A program made the translations under genes and the position numbers. Shown here piece by piece: positions 24,201 to 37,902 of a stretch of DNA of 64,000 nt. The stretch covers positions 16,985,894 through 17,049,893 of the forward strand of contig NC_058145.1 in the NCBI RefSeq assembly GCF_011075055.1, written 5' to 3'. The notes beneath the pieces were generated by a model. The model had not been told where the DNA came from, made no database searches, and saw only the letters and a list, made by a program, of their open reading frames with translations. The first letter of the stretch is position 1, and each line of letters starts with the position of its first letter. Source of the DNA: Mangifera indica (Eukaryota > Streptophyta > Magnoliopsida > Sapindales > Anacardiaceae).

Positions 24201-25177
24201 CACCCTATAGAATTTAGCTTATTAATTAATACAAAGGTGTGTGTTAAGATATTCGCGAAAATGTAACAAATATCAAGATTGATAATATTAATAATATCAT
24301 ACAGAAGACAAGATATTAACGTTGTTATTAAAATTCTGGTCCCTAAAAAGTTGTCAGGACGTATTAAAATTCTGGAGTGCAGTGGCAATATTTTTTCTCA
24401 AAGAAGTCCTGCAAGTTATTTGTATTTAGGGTTTTGCTTTTCATTACAAGAAATCCCTTAAAATGAAAGAATGTTAAGTGATGAACGAAACCCTTTTATA
24501 ATATAAGGTTATGGGAACTGCATGATTCACGTTTGGAACCCTTTTCACTGTTGGTTGCTTCATCCAGAGAACATGAATTTCCACCCTATGGATTTTACTG
24601 TGCTACCTCTTTCCAATGTTGAGATGGTTGGGATCAAATTCACGGCTTATAAATTTGAATAAATTGATTTCGGATCAGAGTTTCAACTCAGCAGTTTTAC
24701 TCGAGATTGAATCGATTGTTTATCTACTATTCATTCCAATTATAATATTATTTATTTTGTCAACAATTACACCATCTCTGAAACTGTATATTAGGATTTC
24801 TATCTGAGATAGAGTAGGTCTTAGCCCCGGCTTTATTTATTCGGATTGAATCAATTGAAAATGTTACAGTGGATTCTTGCCAATCAACATATATAAATAT
24901 GTTTACAGCTATATATTTACTTGGTATCCAAGTAAAAAAGGAAACGTCTAAATCAACCAAGTCGATCTCGTTGAATGAGTGTTGCCCAAGAAAGAGTCAC
25001 CCTTTGTTAAAAATAAAAGACAATTTGGTATCTTGAATGAAATTGCCGTGAAGCAATCTCTCTTTGATTTGTTCTAGTCCACCCACAGTGTATTTTCATC
25101 TTTCTGCCATAAATACTGACATTATCAGCCTCCTAAATTGTTCGACTTCCAAGTTTATTAAACCTTCTCCTGGAATC

Positions 25178-25492
25178 ATGAGACCTGGAAATAACTCAAC
25201 TTCAGGAGGTTTTAATGGCGGATTGGGGCATCGGAACTCTCCGGTTCCATATCTGTTGGCTGGGTTGGGACTCATGCTGGTGCTCATAGCCATAGCTGTG
25301 ACGATTCTATCTTGCTCTTGTCGAAAATCCAGGACGACTTCGGCAGGCGGCGATCGTGATCATCAGGGTGAAGAAAAATCAGTCAATAAGCAAGTAGCGA
25401 CGATGCAGTCGGAGATGGAGCCGAAGATTGTTGTCATCATGGCAGGCGATGACAATCCCACTTACTTGGCCAAGCCTACAGCATCTTCCTGA
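25178..25492 (+). CDS. GDU: GLUTAMINE DUMPER-like protein (first tandem copy)
   Basis: Intronless, 104 aa. GDU proteins are small plant-specific single-pass membrane proteins that raise amino-acid export and work with the ubiquitin ligase LOG2. Family marks: an N-terminal MRPG start, a segment NSPVPYLLAGLGLM leading into one transmembrane helix (about 24-48) that ends in SCSCRKS, and the cytosolic motif VIMAGDDNPTYLAKP (about 85-99), the diagnostic VIMAG box. The frame stays open upstream to another ATG at 25064. I chose 25178 because GDU proteins begin with MR shortly before the helix. About 1.2 kb before a second copy in the same orientation, with similar 3'UTR sequence. Confidence 0.9.
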   Translation: MRPGNNSTSGGFNGGLGHRNSPVPYLLAGLGLMLVLIAIAVTILSCSCRKSRTTSAGGDRDHQGEEKSVNKQVATMQSEMEPKIVVIMAGDDNPTYLAKPTASS

Positions 25493-26698
25493 GCTTGCAC
25501 TTGTCAACAAACTCCACTCAACTCAACCCATTTGACATCTCCATCAATTGCTTAATCTATAGTAATTCATTTCAAGCCACATCGTATTTTGAATTCTTTC
25601 TTTCTTTTCCTTGGCTAAAAATTCTCTTAGTTTGCGGGAATCTGTAAAAGATTGCTGAGTATGAAAAGGAGTTACAATCCATATGCTTTGTGTTCATTAG
25701 AGAAACAATTTAATGCTGTCGGCAACATTATTAATACAAATTTATAAAAAAAATGATAACATCATACCATATATAATATACGATATGAAAAATTAAGATT
25801 TAATCACGATTTTTTCTGTGAGAAAAATTACCAAAAATCTGCCATCGCAAGTCATTAATAGTCCTGTTCAGCTTAACATTAGAATTACTCATCCATCATC
25901 TTTAATTTCTTGGCTGTTCACACAAATTTCGAGCCACTACAGTTGAGAAATGGCGATGAGTTTCTTCTAATGCTAGTAAAATGGTCGTAGAAGGTAACTT
26001 TGATACTATTATTAGAAGAGAAAACAACCAACCTACCATATATACATAGAAAGAAGTGATTGAAATTTGATTTTGCCTCTTTCTCGACCAGCCTTCCATG
26101 GATGCATAAATTATTGTTTGCTTACAGGCTGTATTTCCACAATAGATCGTACTCGTTTTACAGTAAATTGCACCTCCTTTGTAAGTTCTACATATTTTAT
26201 TACAAGTCACTCAAATTATGTTTGACTTAAACAATATTTGCTTTGTTCGATAAATGAACAAAAAAATAAGATTACAATATATCATTATTTATATATAAAA
26301 ATTATACATATAAAATTATCGTAATATATGCTAACAATTCATAACAATAATAAAAAGAAATATAATAAAACTATTTTCACTTAAAAGATATATAATTTAA
26401 CCATAGAGTTTAAAAAAATTATATTCAAATGATTTTAAATAATAATTAATTGTATAATAATATATCATTTATATATTTAATTATATATTTAAAATTAAGT
26501 ATATGTGTTATTACTTATTTTGGAAAGCACATAGAATCTTCCCCCCACAAATGCAAATGTCTATTAATGTCATTTCACAAGCCCAAAAATCGGCCCCTCT
26601 ATGAATTGATCTTTCCGCCGCCTCCATTCCTTTGCAGCACTACTTCTATTTGCCACAATTTCGTCCATTGTTGAAGAAAGAAAGACAGAGGTAGAAAA
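25493..26698. other. Spacer between the two GDU genes
   Basis: The first 250 bp is GDU 3'UTR, including a segment at 25631-25669 conserved in the second copy. A fragment resembling the 11213/56590 repeat lies near 25755-25810. Positions 26260-26520 are AT-rich and contain short palindromic arms similar to the AT-rich MITE family. No gene seen. Confidence 0.5.
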
Positions 26699-26983
26699 AT
26701 GAAGCCTGCAAACGAAAATTTACCCGTCATCGTTTGGAAGCCTCTAATTCTTTACCTTATTAGGGGCTTGAGTTTTGTCTTCTTGCTGATTGCAATGGCG
26801 CTGATTTTTTTGTCTTGCTATTACATGAAGAAGCATAATTCTGGTGAGAATGACAACCGGAAAAATCCACCTTCATCGGAATTGAAACCGCTTGATCCTG
26901 AGCCGAAGTTTGTCGTCATAATGGCTGGCGACCACAAGCCCACTTACCTCGCCACACCCGCCATTTCTTTTAACCGCTCGTAG
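26699..26983 (+). CDS. GDU: GLUTAMINE DUMPER-like protein (second tandem copy)
   Basis: Intronless, 94 aa. One transmembrane helix (about 17-42) ends in SCYYMKKHN. The conserved box VIMAGDHKPTYLATP lies near residues 74-88. The N-terminal segment is WKPLILYLIRGL instead of the usual SPVPYLFGGL pattern seen in copy one, so the extracytosolic end has diverged. Spacing, orientation and a shared 3'UTR segment indicate tandem duplication. Expected role: promotes amino-acid export at the plasma membrane (family knowledge). Whether the altered N-terminus still works is not known. Confidence 0.88.
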   Translation: MKPANENLPVIVWKPLILYLIRGLSFVFLLIAMALIFLSCYYMKKHNSGENDNRKNPPSSELKPLDPEPKFVVIMAGDHKPTYLATPAISFNRS

Positions 26984-28600
26984 TTGCCATCAACAGGTGC
27001 AATGAATACAAATTTAAGAGCAGGAACAACCCAGTTTTGTTTCCATCTTTCTTCCATTTTTTAGTTCATTTTGGTTTAGAATTTGCGGGACAATCTGTAA
27101 AATGATGAGCGTTAGAGGATATGAAAATTTTGTGCTTTGAGAAATTTTATTGTGAAAACAGTAAAAATTTATCAATAAAATTACGTGAAACCAGTATTGA
27201 ATACCAATATTATCACCCTCGGTGCGAGTTCCCAAGCAACGGACTAAAAAACTATTTTGTGTTTAATTTTTCACTAATACTATCAATGTTTAAGTTTATT
27301 TTGCGCAAAATATATTTTAGTTAATGATAAGAAATTACTCGTGTATACTTTAACACAGCCCACTTTCAACTTTCCCCAGCGCCCTATCAAAGAGTGGTGA
27401 TGATACTGATACCACTTCTGCTCATGCTTAAAACAAGAAGGAACAAAGGAAAAAGGAATTTGCATGTGTTATAGAAGACAGAAAACAATAGAAATCAAAA
27501 AGAAATATCATAACTTTATTAATTTATCTCCCTCATGCTAATCTTTTGTAACTGTTGTTTCATTAAAGCCCCCATAACATAACATTAATAGAAAACTGTA
27601 AAAAGCCATAAAAGCTCTTCTCATCAAAGATAGGATTACAATCATGGTGAACTTACCCCATTTCTGCAGCTCTTAATAGCTTCCTAACCATGGATACACC
27701 TAAATTCAAGATGAATATTCATTTTTTGGTAATGAAGATACAAAGGGACCACTTGGAAAATAAGCACTACTGCATTCAGGTCAATAAAGAAGATGAATTT
27801 ACCTAGTTCTGTAAAACATTTATGCAAATGGCAGTTTATTTGCATATTTTTTTCCTGTTTGTCTTTTTTTTTTTAAAAAAAAAAAAAAAAGCCATGTTGT
27901 ACCCACCTAAGAGATGGCTTCCAACATATGGTCCTTGTGAATGACTAAAAGTTTTATGAACAGAAAAGAAATAAAAAATATCTAAATTTCGACTTATAAA
28001 ACAAAAGATTGATACAAGTAAAAGGGGGAAATTTTGTCACTTTGATGAGCGTGAATGTGAGTGCTAAATTAGGCTTCTTTCACCATCTTGGAACATTGAA
28101 ATCCAGTGCTCTGTTACGTAATGTGGGAAAACAACGAAAATCTTTGTTAGTAGTCTGATTTGATATGTCTAAATGAGGCCAACAATGATGTAGCTCATGC
28201 CATTCACACTATACAAGAATGTGAAACACAAAAGATTTGAAGCAGCTAAATAGACTAACACCAAGCCATCAAAACACACAACTTTTTTTCCATGATTCAG
28301 TGATCAAATATTACATGTAACAATATCATGCCTCACAGTGACAGAAGACTCATCTCCTCAATGTCTAGAAGGTATAAGCTAAAGATTAATCTTCATCTAA
28401 AGAAAAAGCAAAAAAATAAAACGTGCCAAAGTACGACCACAGAAAACGAAAGAGAAAGAAATTTGACCGCAATTCATAAATCATACTAAAATATACTTCA
28501 AGAAACAGTGGTGAAGGAAGCTCTGCCCAGCTAGACTCCAGAGAAGAAATTATTATCATTGAAAAGAGTTTGGATTAAACAGATAGCATTGTGAGAAGAT
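26984..28600. other. Spacer between GDU and PGD genes, tail-to-tail
   Basis: Holds the 3'UTR of the second GDU gene (to about 27200) and of the minus-strand PGD gene (from about 28300). An adjacent T-run and A-run lie at about 27867-27891. No gene or defined element was seen between. Confidence 0.5.
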
Positions 28601-30067
28601 CTAATTTTTCAAATTTTTGGCAATCTTGAACCACTCTGTATGGAAGGAGCCCTCCATATCAGTCCTCTCATATGTATGAGCACCAAAATAGTCTCGCTGA
28701 GCTTGGACCAAATTAGCAGGCAATCGATCCCTTCTATATGTGTCAAAATAAGCAAGACTGGCAGACATACCCGGAGTGCTAATACCAGAGTTGATAGCAA
28801 GGCATACAACTCTTCTCCATGCAGACTGCCGATCAATGATTTCTGCTGCAAACTCTGGGTCCACAAGAAGGTTTGCTAGATCAGGGTTCCTATCATATGC
28901 CTTCTTGATTCTGTCAAGGAACACAGCTCGGATAATGCAACCACCCTTCCATATCCTAGCTAGTTCTCCCAACTTCAAGTCCCATCCCTTTTCAATACTC
29001 TTTGCACGGATAAGATTCATCCCCTGTGCATAACTGCATATCTTGGATGCATAAAGAGCTTGCCTCACATCATCAATCAACTTTTTCTTGTCCACAGCTT
29101 GGTCAGACAGAATATCACCAAAGCCACCTGATTTGAAGACTTTGGCAGCTTCAACTCTTTCCTCCTTTAACCCACTAAGAAACCTTCCATCTAAAGAAGC
29201 AGCAATTGTTGGAGCTGCAACTGATAAATCAGCGGCTTGCTGCACAGTCCACCTGCCAGTACCCTTCATACCGGTTTTGTCCAACACCTTGTCAACCAAG
29301 TACCCATCTCCCTTATCATCTTTTATTCCAAAGATATCTGCAGTGATTTCAATCAGGAAGCTGAGAAGCTCACCTTTGTTCCATTCTGAGAAAACACCTT
29401 GCAATTCCTCATTTGTCAACTTTCCAATAGATTTCAGCACATCGTAAGCCTCTGCAATCAGCTGCATATCACCATATTCAATTCCATTATGAATCATCTT
29501 GACAAAATTACCAGATCCACCTTTGCCAATGAAAGTCACACAAGGGCCACTATCAGGGACCTGAGCTGCAACCTTAAGAAGAATGTCTTCAATGTGCTTG
29601 TACGCCTCAAAAGACCCTCCAGGCATCAAAGAGGGACCATTTCTTGCACCCTCTTCACCACCAGAAACTCCCATTCCAAGGTAAAGCAAACCCAATTCAG
29701 CCATAGCTTTCTCTCTCCTCTCAGTATTCTCATACCATTCATTACCACCATCAATAATACAATCACCTTTCTCTATGAATGCAGAGAGGGTCTTGATGGT
29801 CTGGTCAACAGGTGCCCCAGCCTTAACAAGCATGATAATTACTCGTGGTTTTTGGATTGAATTAACAAAAGCTTCAGGATCATGGAAACCATATACAGGA
29901 AGATCTCCCTCCTTTTTGGCTCGTTCAACAGTCTCATCAACTTTGGAGGTAGTTCGATTGTAAACAGAAATGGGAAAGCCTTTCTCAGCAATGTTGAGGG
30001 CCAGATTTTGGCCCATGACTGCCAGACCAGCAAGGCCTATTCTTGTTAGTTGTTTGGTCTCAGCCAT
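28601..30067 (-). CDS. PGD2: 6-phosphogluconate dehydrogenase, decarboxylating (PGD2 type)
   Basis: Intronless CDS, 488 aa, the full length for the short-chain plant enzyme. It oxidises and decarboxylates 6-phosphogluconate to ribulose 5-phosphate and makes NADPH, in the oxidative pentose phosphate pathway. Seen: the NADP-binding start IGLAGLAVMGQNLALNIAEKG (about 11-31), VKAGAPVDQT, IIDGGNEWYENTERR, the substrate segment GVSGGEEGARNGPSLMPGG, and the catalytic Lys/His/Glu in FVKMIHNGIEYGDMQ. The C-terminal FGAHTYERTD is also complete. No plastid transit peptide precedes the dehydrogenase start, which points to the PGD2 branch (At3g02360). The C-terminus is KIAKNLKN, without the SKI-type peroxisomal signal I recall for Arabidopsis PGD2 (see findings). 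Confidence 0.96.
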   Translation of the reverse strand: MAETKQLTRIGLAGLAVMGQNLALNIAEKGFPISVYNRTTSKVDETVERAKKEGDLPVYGFHDPEAFVNSIQKPRVIIMLVKAGAPVDQTIKTLSAFIEKGDCIIDGGNEWYENTERREKAMAELGLLYLGMGVSGGEEGARNGPSLMPGGSFEAYKHIEDILLKVAAQVPDSGPCVTFIGKGGSGNFVKMIHNGIEYGDMQLIAEAYDVLKSIGKLTNEELQGVFSEWNKGELLSFLIEITADIFGIKDDKGDGYLVDKVLDKTGMKGTGRWTVQQAADLSVAAPTIAASLDGRFLSGLKEERVEAAKVFKSGGFGDILSDQAVDKKKLIDDVRQALYASKICSYAQGMNLIRAKSIEKGWDLKLGELARIWKGGCIIRAVFLDRIKKAYDRNPDLANLLVDPEFAAEIIDRQSAWRRVVCLAINSGISTPGMSASLAYFDTYRRDRLPANLVQAQRDYFGAHTYERTDMEGSFHTEWFKIAKNLKN

Positions 30068-30075
30068 ATCTTCCT

Positions 30076-31297
30076 CTGTTCATGATTTGACATAAACAAC
30101 AAGAGCAGTTCCAAAAAATTGTTACATTCACACCACAAAAAAAAAAAAAAAAGAAGAAAAAAATCCAAGATTCTTAACAGAATAAATTGATGGACTTCCT
30201 AATTCTTGTGTGTGATAAAAGCTGTCTATTATTTTTATACGACGATGTCATGAAAAGATGAAATATTTTAATTAAGTAGCACCAAGACTAAATTCCAAGT
30301 TATGATAAATCTCAAAATCTGAGGCAGATATTGTCGAGGAAAATATATACACAATTTGATAATAAACTGATGGTGTAAATATGTACCCTGAGGTTGTCAA
30401 ATGGTGAAACTATATAAAGAATAAAGACTATTACTTTGGGATTATGTTAGACCCCTTGGTGACTAATGTTTTATTTACCATCACAGGGGAAAACAAGTTT
30501 GGGCACACAAAAGTGAGGGAGGAAGGTGGCACCAAAACAAGTGTGACCCACTTTGAAATAGAGGACCACGTGGCTGGAGAAAGATTCATGTGGTTAGAAG
30601 GAAAAATTGATAAAAAGGGAGAAAAATATTGTTTTTGGGTTTTGGGCAGCCTTTGGCTGAAAAGAGTTCTCCAACTCCTCGAATTGCTGGAATTTCCAAT
30701 TGTTGACTGTTTTTGTGTAGTTGAGTAGGTTGATTGTAGTAGTGAGTGTGTATATCGTTTTCTTGTTCATTAAGAGAAATAAAATCAGATTATATTCTTC
30801 ATTCTCTTCTGTTTCGTGTGTGGTTGTGGTTTTGGATTGTGTGTTTGGGTGAGAATCGCAGGAGGATTCCATCAGATTATATATATAATGAATGAAAAAG
30901 ATTATATACTTAAGAAAGAATCAAATTCTCTCTTTCTTAAAATTACCAGACTTGATATTCAAAAGAAGGAAAAATCAAACTTTTAAACACAAACAGATGT
31001 ATTCAGTAAGATTCAAGAGGATTTTCAACTGAATTACACTTAACCTATCATTATCACTAAGGATATCATTAATTAGTGAAATTACATGAAGGAATGATTC
31101 ATTAATAATAGGATCTAGATACAAGCAAAATCAGATTCACCAGCAAGATCAAAAAACAAGTGAAAATAGCCAAATAAACAACAAGCTAGCCCAGATCAGC
31201 AAAATCCAAACGATAACCCAAGAACAATACTACTTTTTTTAATCACATAAATCATAGCAAGACATGTACAAATACACAGAGTAGAGAGAAACCAAAC
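30076..31297 (-). other. Probable 5'UTR intron of the PGD gene
   Basis: Just upstream of the PGD ATG is an acceptor (ATGAACAG then AGGAAGATATGG) and at 31298 a donor (TTTCAG then GTTTGG). A non-coding first exon would run from about 31365 to 31298, preceded by a TATATTT motif. An unspliced leader would place an extra ATG just before the gene, which also favours splicing. Boundaries are inferred. Confidence 0.45.
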
Positions 31298-31365
31298 CTG
31301 AAACTCTTAAACTTGTTTAACGCGGATTGTTGAGAAATGAAGAAAAACTAAGATCTGGGTTTTGC

Positions 31366-33632
31366 AAGGGATAGAGATTAGAGAGTAAATATACAATAAA
31401 ATGATCAAATGCAATTTGAAAAAAAAAACAAAGGAAAAAGAAGAGCCCTCCTGTTAAAATAAAAAAAAAAATACCAACTTTTTTAAGACACAGCCCAGAG
31501 ATCTCTCTCTTCAGCTGGTCAAATTTAGCCACTTCCATACTGGTTCGTAGTTGCCAGGTCATCTGGTTTCCACAACGACATGCTGACGCGGCCAAATCAC
31601 TTCACCTCCATCTTCTCCGCCTGATTTATTTTTATTTTCATTTTTTTTATTCCGCCAAAAAAGGCTAGATCAAGACTGAATTATTTATTATTTAATCAAT
31701 TTAATTTAAAATTATTTCACAACACATAATTATAAAGTTATACATAAAAATTATTAATAGCTTAATATTATACATAACCAATTTAGATACATAAATATAT
31801 ATATATTTATACATATTATCACATGATTGAATATCATTTTATCTTCAATTTAAAATTATTCAATCATATTAAAACGTATATAAATATACATATATTTATA
31901 TATCTAAAATATATATACATAATTTTATTATTAATAGTATTAAATATATTAATAATACATACAAACATAAATATAAAAATTTAATTATTATATGACAAAA
32001 TATTATTTTATTTTATTTTTAAAATTAATTAATTATATAATAATTTATACTTATATTTATAATCATTATTATTATTAATAGATAAAACATTATAGTTTGG
32101 GAATTTTATACATTTTTTTATTAATTCATGTTTATATGGGTAGGTTTCTAAATTCTAATTATCATACTAAATTTTATTGTTTATTTGATAAAAATTTCTT
32201 TTTTTTTTTCCAACAAGGCGGGAGACGCAATTATAGACTTTCCAGATTTATTTTTTATATTTCTCTAATATTAATATTTTATAAAGGAAAACGAAATTTA
32301 TGCAAGTTTTCTTTTAGATATTTCATTGAAATTCCTGGTCAAATTTTAATTCATGATTTTTTGGGCTGGCCTGCCTCCTAAATTTGTCAACGTCTCTCAT
32401 TGAATCTGAGGATCCTTGAACTTCAACATGATTAAAATTTTTCAAACAGTTCTTAACTGGGACATCAGAATGACAATTAGACCCGTTTAATCAAACGGTT
32501 AAACCATAATTCAACACGATTTACTTAATAAAACTCATAATCAATCTAATCTGACAACTAAAACTAAAACAGATTTTAATTAAGACATGAACCAGATTTG
32601 ATACCAGATTACAGTCGGACTCTGTTTTAAAACAATTGTTGATGAGAGAGGAGTGATTAATAGTTGGGCGAGCCACCAATAACCCTTTGCTACCTAATTT
32701 CTCTTCTCCAATCAAAATGGAAATGCAGTCAACAAGCATATGCACCTAACTTGACAAGCACACTTACACATAATATCCCACTAAACACATACTCTATCAG
32801 ATAAAACCATAGCCACCATTAAACCACTGATAGGAAGCAAAAAATCTAATAATTTCAGAAATTTATGGCTCCAAGAAAAGGAGTTTTCAGGTTATAATTC
32901 CTTATAAAATAAAACCATGTTTACAAACAAATTTTACAAACTTATTTGGTGAGGCAACTCATAATTAGGTAATGTAATTGTTTACTTTTTCTAAATATTC
33001 AAAATTACCTAATTAGATGTTATTATCTTAATTTATACACCTTGTTTGTATCCTCTCTTCCTTATAACATCTACCAGTGCCCATCGTTTCATTCAACAAA
33101 TTAAAACAGTTGCAGCTATGTTATGATGCCAAGAGCACACAACCCTACAGTAGTCCACAAGAACTCTAATATGCTATGGGAACAAAAATAGAGGCAAAAT
33201 TATACATCAAGCTTGACTTAGTGAAGGCATTACTATATGAATATGTAAAGATTTTCTAAAGAAATAACTTTAAAAGAATATAAAATCGGCCAATTAGCAC
33301 ATATGCATGTCTAGATTTTCTGAGGTACATGTCAAACAATATAAGATTCTTTTGCCAAGAAAATAGCTTCAAAAAATTTCTGCTTGAGCATAATTCAGTT
33401 TAAATAATTACAATTTATGCTGGACAGTATCATAACTAGCCAACATAAATTAAGAAACAACAAAATCGTTTCCACTTGTGGAAGATTTACAGCAACATCA
33501 CTAAGCTTTGCTCCAAAGGTTACAACAAATAAATGAGAAAAAAGTTATGAGGATATGGGTAACCAACCATAAACAATCACAAAAACTCTGTTGGCGTGTT
33601 ACCTGATCAATGAGAACCCTAGTGATACTCGC
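31366..33632. other. PGD promoter and spacer up to the GAUT gene
   Basis: The right side of the PGD promoter is followed by AT-rich sequence containing an AT-rich palindromic MITE copy at about 31785-31935. Positions 32200-33600 hold no recognisable gene. The last several hundred bases are probably the GAUT 3'UTR and flank. Confidence 0.5.
31785..31935. mobile_element. Copy of the AT-rich palindromic MITE family
   Basis: Two inverted arms of the type 'ATATATAAATATATATACATA ... TATCACATGATTGAATATCATTTTAT' flank a core 'cttcaatttaaaatta'. The arrangement matches copies at 48752, 58012 and elsewhere. Ends are not sharp and no TSD was fixed. Confidence 0.55.
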
Positions 33633-35691
33633 TTAGAAGCCAAAATTGCACACCTGAACAAACTCCATATCATTATCCACATATTTAGTCCAGAGATTCT
33701 TGTACTGATTCAGAGCTATATCAAGCCAAGGTTTCATGTTTCCATTGTAATGAATGACAGCAGCTTTGCTGATATCATCCATGCTAACACTTGGATTGTA
33801 CCCAAGTCCAAGCACATGCCAGGATTTGTCCAATGACTTGGTTGATGAGTAGAAAGTGATAAGGCCTGGTGGAAGGGTACCCAATTTCCACATAGTATGA
33901 TCTTCATTCTGATGGGAAAAAATAAAATAAAATAAAATTGATATGTAAATTAATTGACACATCCCACCTCAAAATCAACTTTGAAATTCCGAGACTAACA
34001 TGAGTAAACTGCCGCAATTTGAATTTCATAACCTTCTTGATTACGCATGTGAATAAAATTTAATTTTGGGGTATTAAAAGCAAAAGAGAATACCAATATA
34101 TATATATATATATATATTAACAAGAGACTGCTCTAAAACAAGTGCTATAACTAAATAAAACTATAATTCAGTTAAAAGTAGAGGTGTACTTACCAAGTTC
34201 TGCCAGTAATGGTATTGCTTTGTGCATTTCTCACGCCTCCAAGCGTCTAGATCAAATATATTCATGCCATATGCCCACGCACAAGCCTTGGGACTAAACT
34301 TCTCCTTGATCAGGGGGTGTGAAAAATTCAGATATTGAGCATAACAGTGAAATGAACCAAAGCAGGTCTCCACAGCTCCATTCACCTTCCCTTCCAAGTC
34401 AATGTTCCACAACCCAGTCAAGTCCTTCTGAACCACCACATCATCTTCTAAAAACAAAATCTTATTTAATTTTGGATACATCTCTGGTAGATAAAACCTA
34501 AGATGATTCAACATTGACAAGTATTTGAGATTCCTAAATTTCATGTTATTCACATCTTTTGTCAAATTTTCCGCCCTATTCTCATAGTAAAATTTCTGCT
34601 TTTTAAGAGATTCAAGCTGCCTCAGCACTGGCACATAAGAAGAATTCAAGAAGGTATAATCCTCAACTGCCTTCACCTCCACATGTGCACCTCCTTCAAC
34701 AGGCCTCATCTTGAACCAAATTTTCATCGCTGCAACATTCATTCTATCAGTAACCACATGAAAAACATGCTTCCATGGTTCTAGAGCATTCTTCACCACA
34801 GACCTCACCACCACTGACACTGCAATTACATTATCAGAAAATATAGCACAATGATACAAAGTGGGATCCTCAAACACAGGGCTAGGCTCCTCATCCTGAT
34901 ACTTTTCCGGATGTGAAATCCTCTCCTCCACAAGTCTCATCGCCAAACAATGCAAACTCTTAGGAACCGATTTAGCCGAAATCAAACTGGCCAAAGCCCC
35001 ATTTTTCTTAGCCTTAACCAGCGATTCATTAACAACAAAAACAGTATCTTTCAACTTCTGAATCTTCAACTGATTATCATAACTCTCTTTCGATTCACCA
35101 ATCAATAACCTAGCAAATTTGACTTTATCCTTGACTTCCTTCTCAAATTGCCTCAACACATCCTCATCAACAGCACCCTCAGGCTCAAAAAGGGAAGCTT
35201 TATAAGGGGGTTTCGCCGAAAGATTGGAAAAGTTCCGAGCCAAATCATCAAACGTCTTCAATTGCCTAGATACATCTAACTTTAACTTCCGGGCATGTGC
35301 AGCATAAGCATTGACTAAAGCGATGTGATCATTGGCCTGTTTGTGAATCAAGACTAACCTCGTCTTAAGTGGATCGGATTTCAATGCTAAAAACGTTCGT
35401 TGAAAATATACATTACCAGCATTCCTAAGTGCCTATTCAAAATATTCATTAATTATTAATTAAATTAAAAACTAAAACGAAAAAAAAAAATCATTGAACA
35501 AGTAGCAAGTTAACAGAACTCACAGAGTCGTGATTAGAAGTGGAGGGGTGAGTGGTGAGAATGACGAAGAGAGTAGCCAGGAAGAGAAGAGAGAACATGG
35601 CGGAGACAAAGATCCGGTAGGAGAAGAAGCCACGTGAGCCCATACCAAGTACACCACCTCCGCCGCCGCCTCCTCGAACGGCCACCGCCAT
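33633..35691 (-). CDS. GAUT9: Galacturonosyltransferase (GAUT8/GAUT9 type, GT8 family)
   Basis: Three exons, 35691-35524, 35432-34194 and 33908-33633, encode 560 aa, the usual GAUT9 length. Type II Golgi protein: a Gly-rich cytosolic tail, one transmembrane helix (about 24-46, FFSYRIFVSAMFSLLFLA), a stem, then the GT8 catalytic domain. Seen: SAKSVPKSLHCLAMRL, YHCAIFSDNVIAVSVVV, KYLSMLNHLRFYLPEMYP, NGAVETCFGSF, CAWAYGMNIFDLDAWRREKC, WHVLGLGYNP, HYNGNMKPWLDIA. GAUTs transfer galacturonic acid in pectin synthesis. The metal-binding motif reads LFLEDDVVV rather than the DDD I recall for the family (see findings). Introns are phase 0. Intron 2 contains an (AT)n run at 34096-34117. Close to At3g02350 by sequence and neighbours. 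Confidence 0.94.
34096..34117 (+). repeat. (AT)11 microsatellite in GAUT intron 2
   Basis: About 22 bp of uninterrupted AT dinucleotides inside the intron. Confidence 0.85.

Positions 35692-37902
<2,211 letters not shown>

Larger units (their letters stand above)
21298..25177. other. Spacer between CONSTANS-like and GDU genes
   Basis: About 3.9 kb without a supportable gene. It holds the COL 3'UTR, a (TG)12 microsatellite at 22783-22806, a divergent element-like stretch at about 23690-24000 rich in 'gagctg/agctgg' motifs, and a GC-rich island at 24060-24200 described separately. The end is the promoter of the first GDU gene. Confidence 0.5.

Noticed and set aside
24616..24960. Possible third GDU relic upstream of the tandem pair
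   Set aside because: No VIMAG box or membrane segment could be found in any frame.
30444..30728. A 94-aa plus-strand open frame
   Set aside because: Lies within the probable PGD 5'UTR intron and has no recognisable domain.
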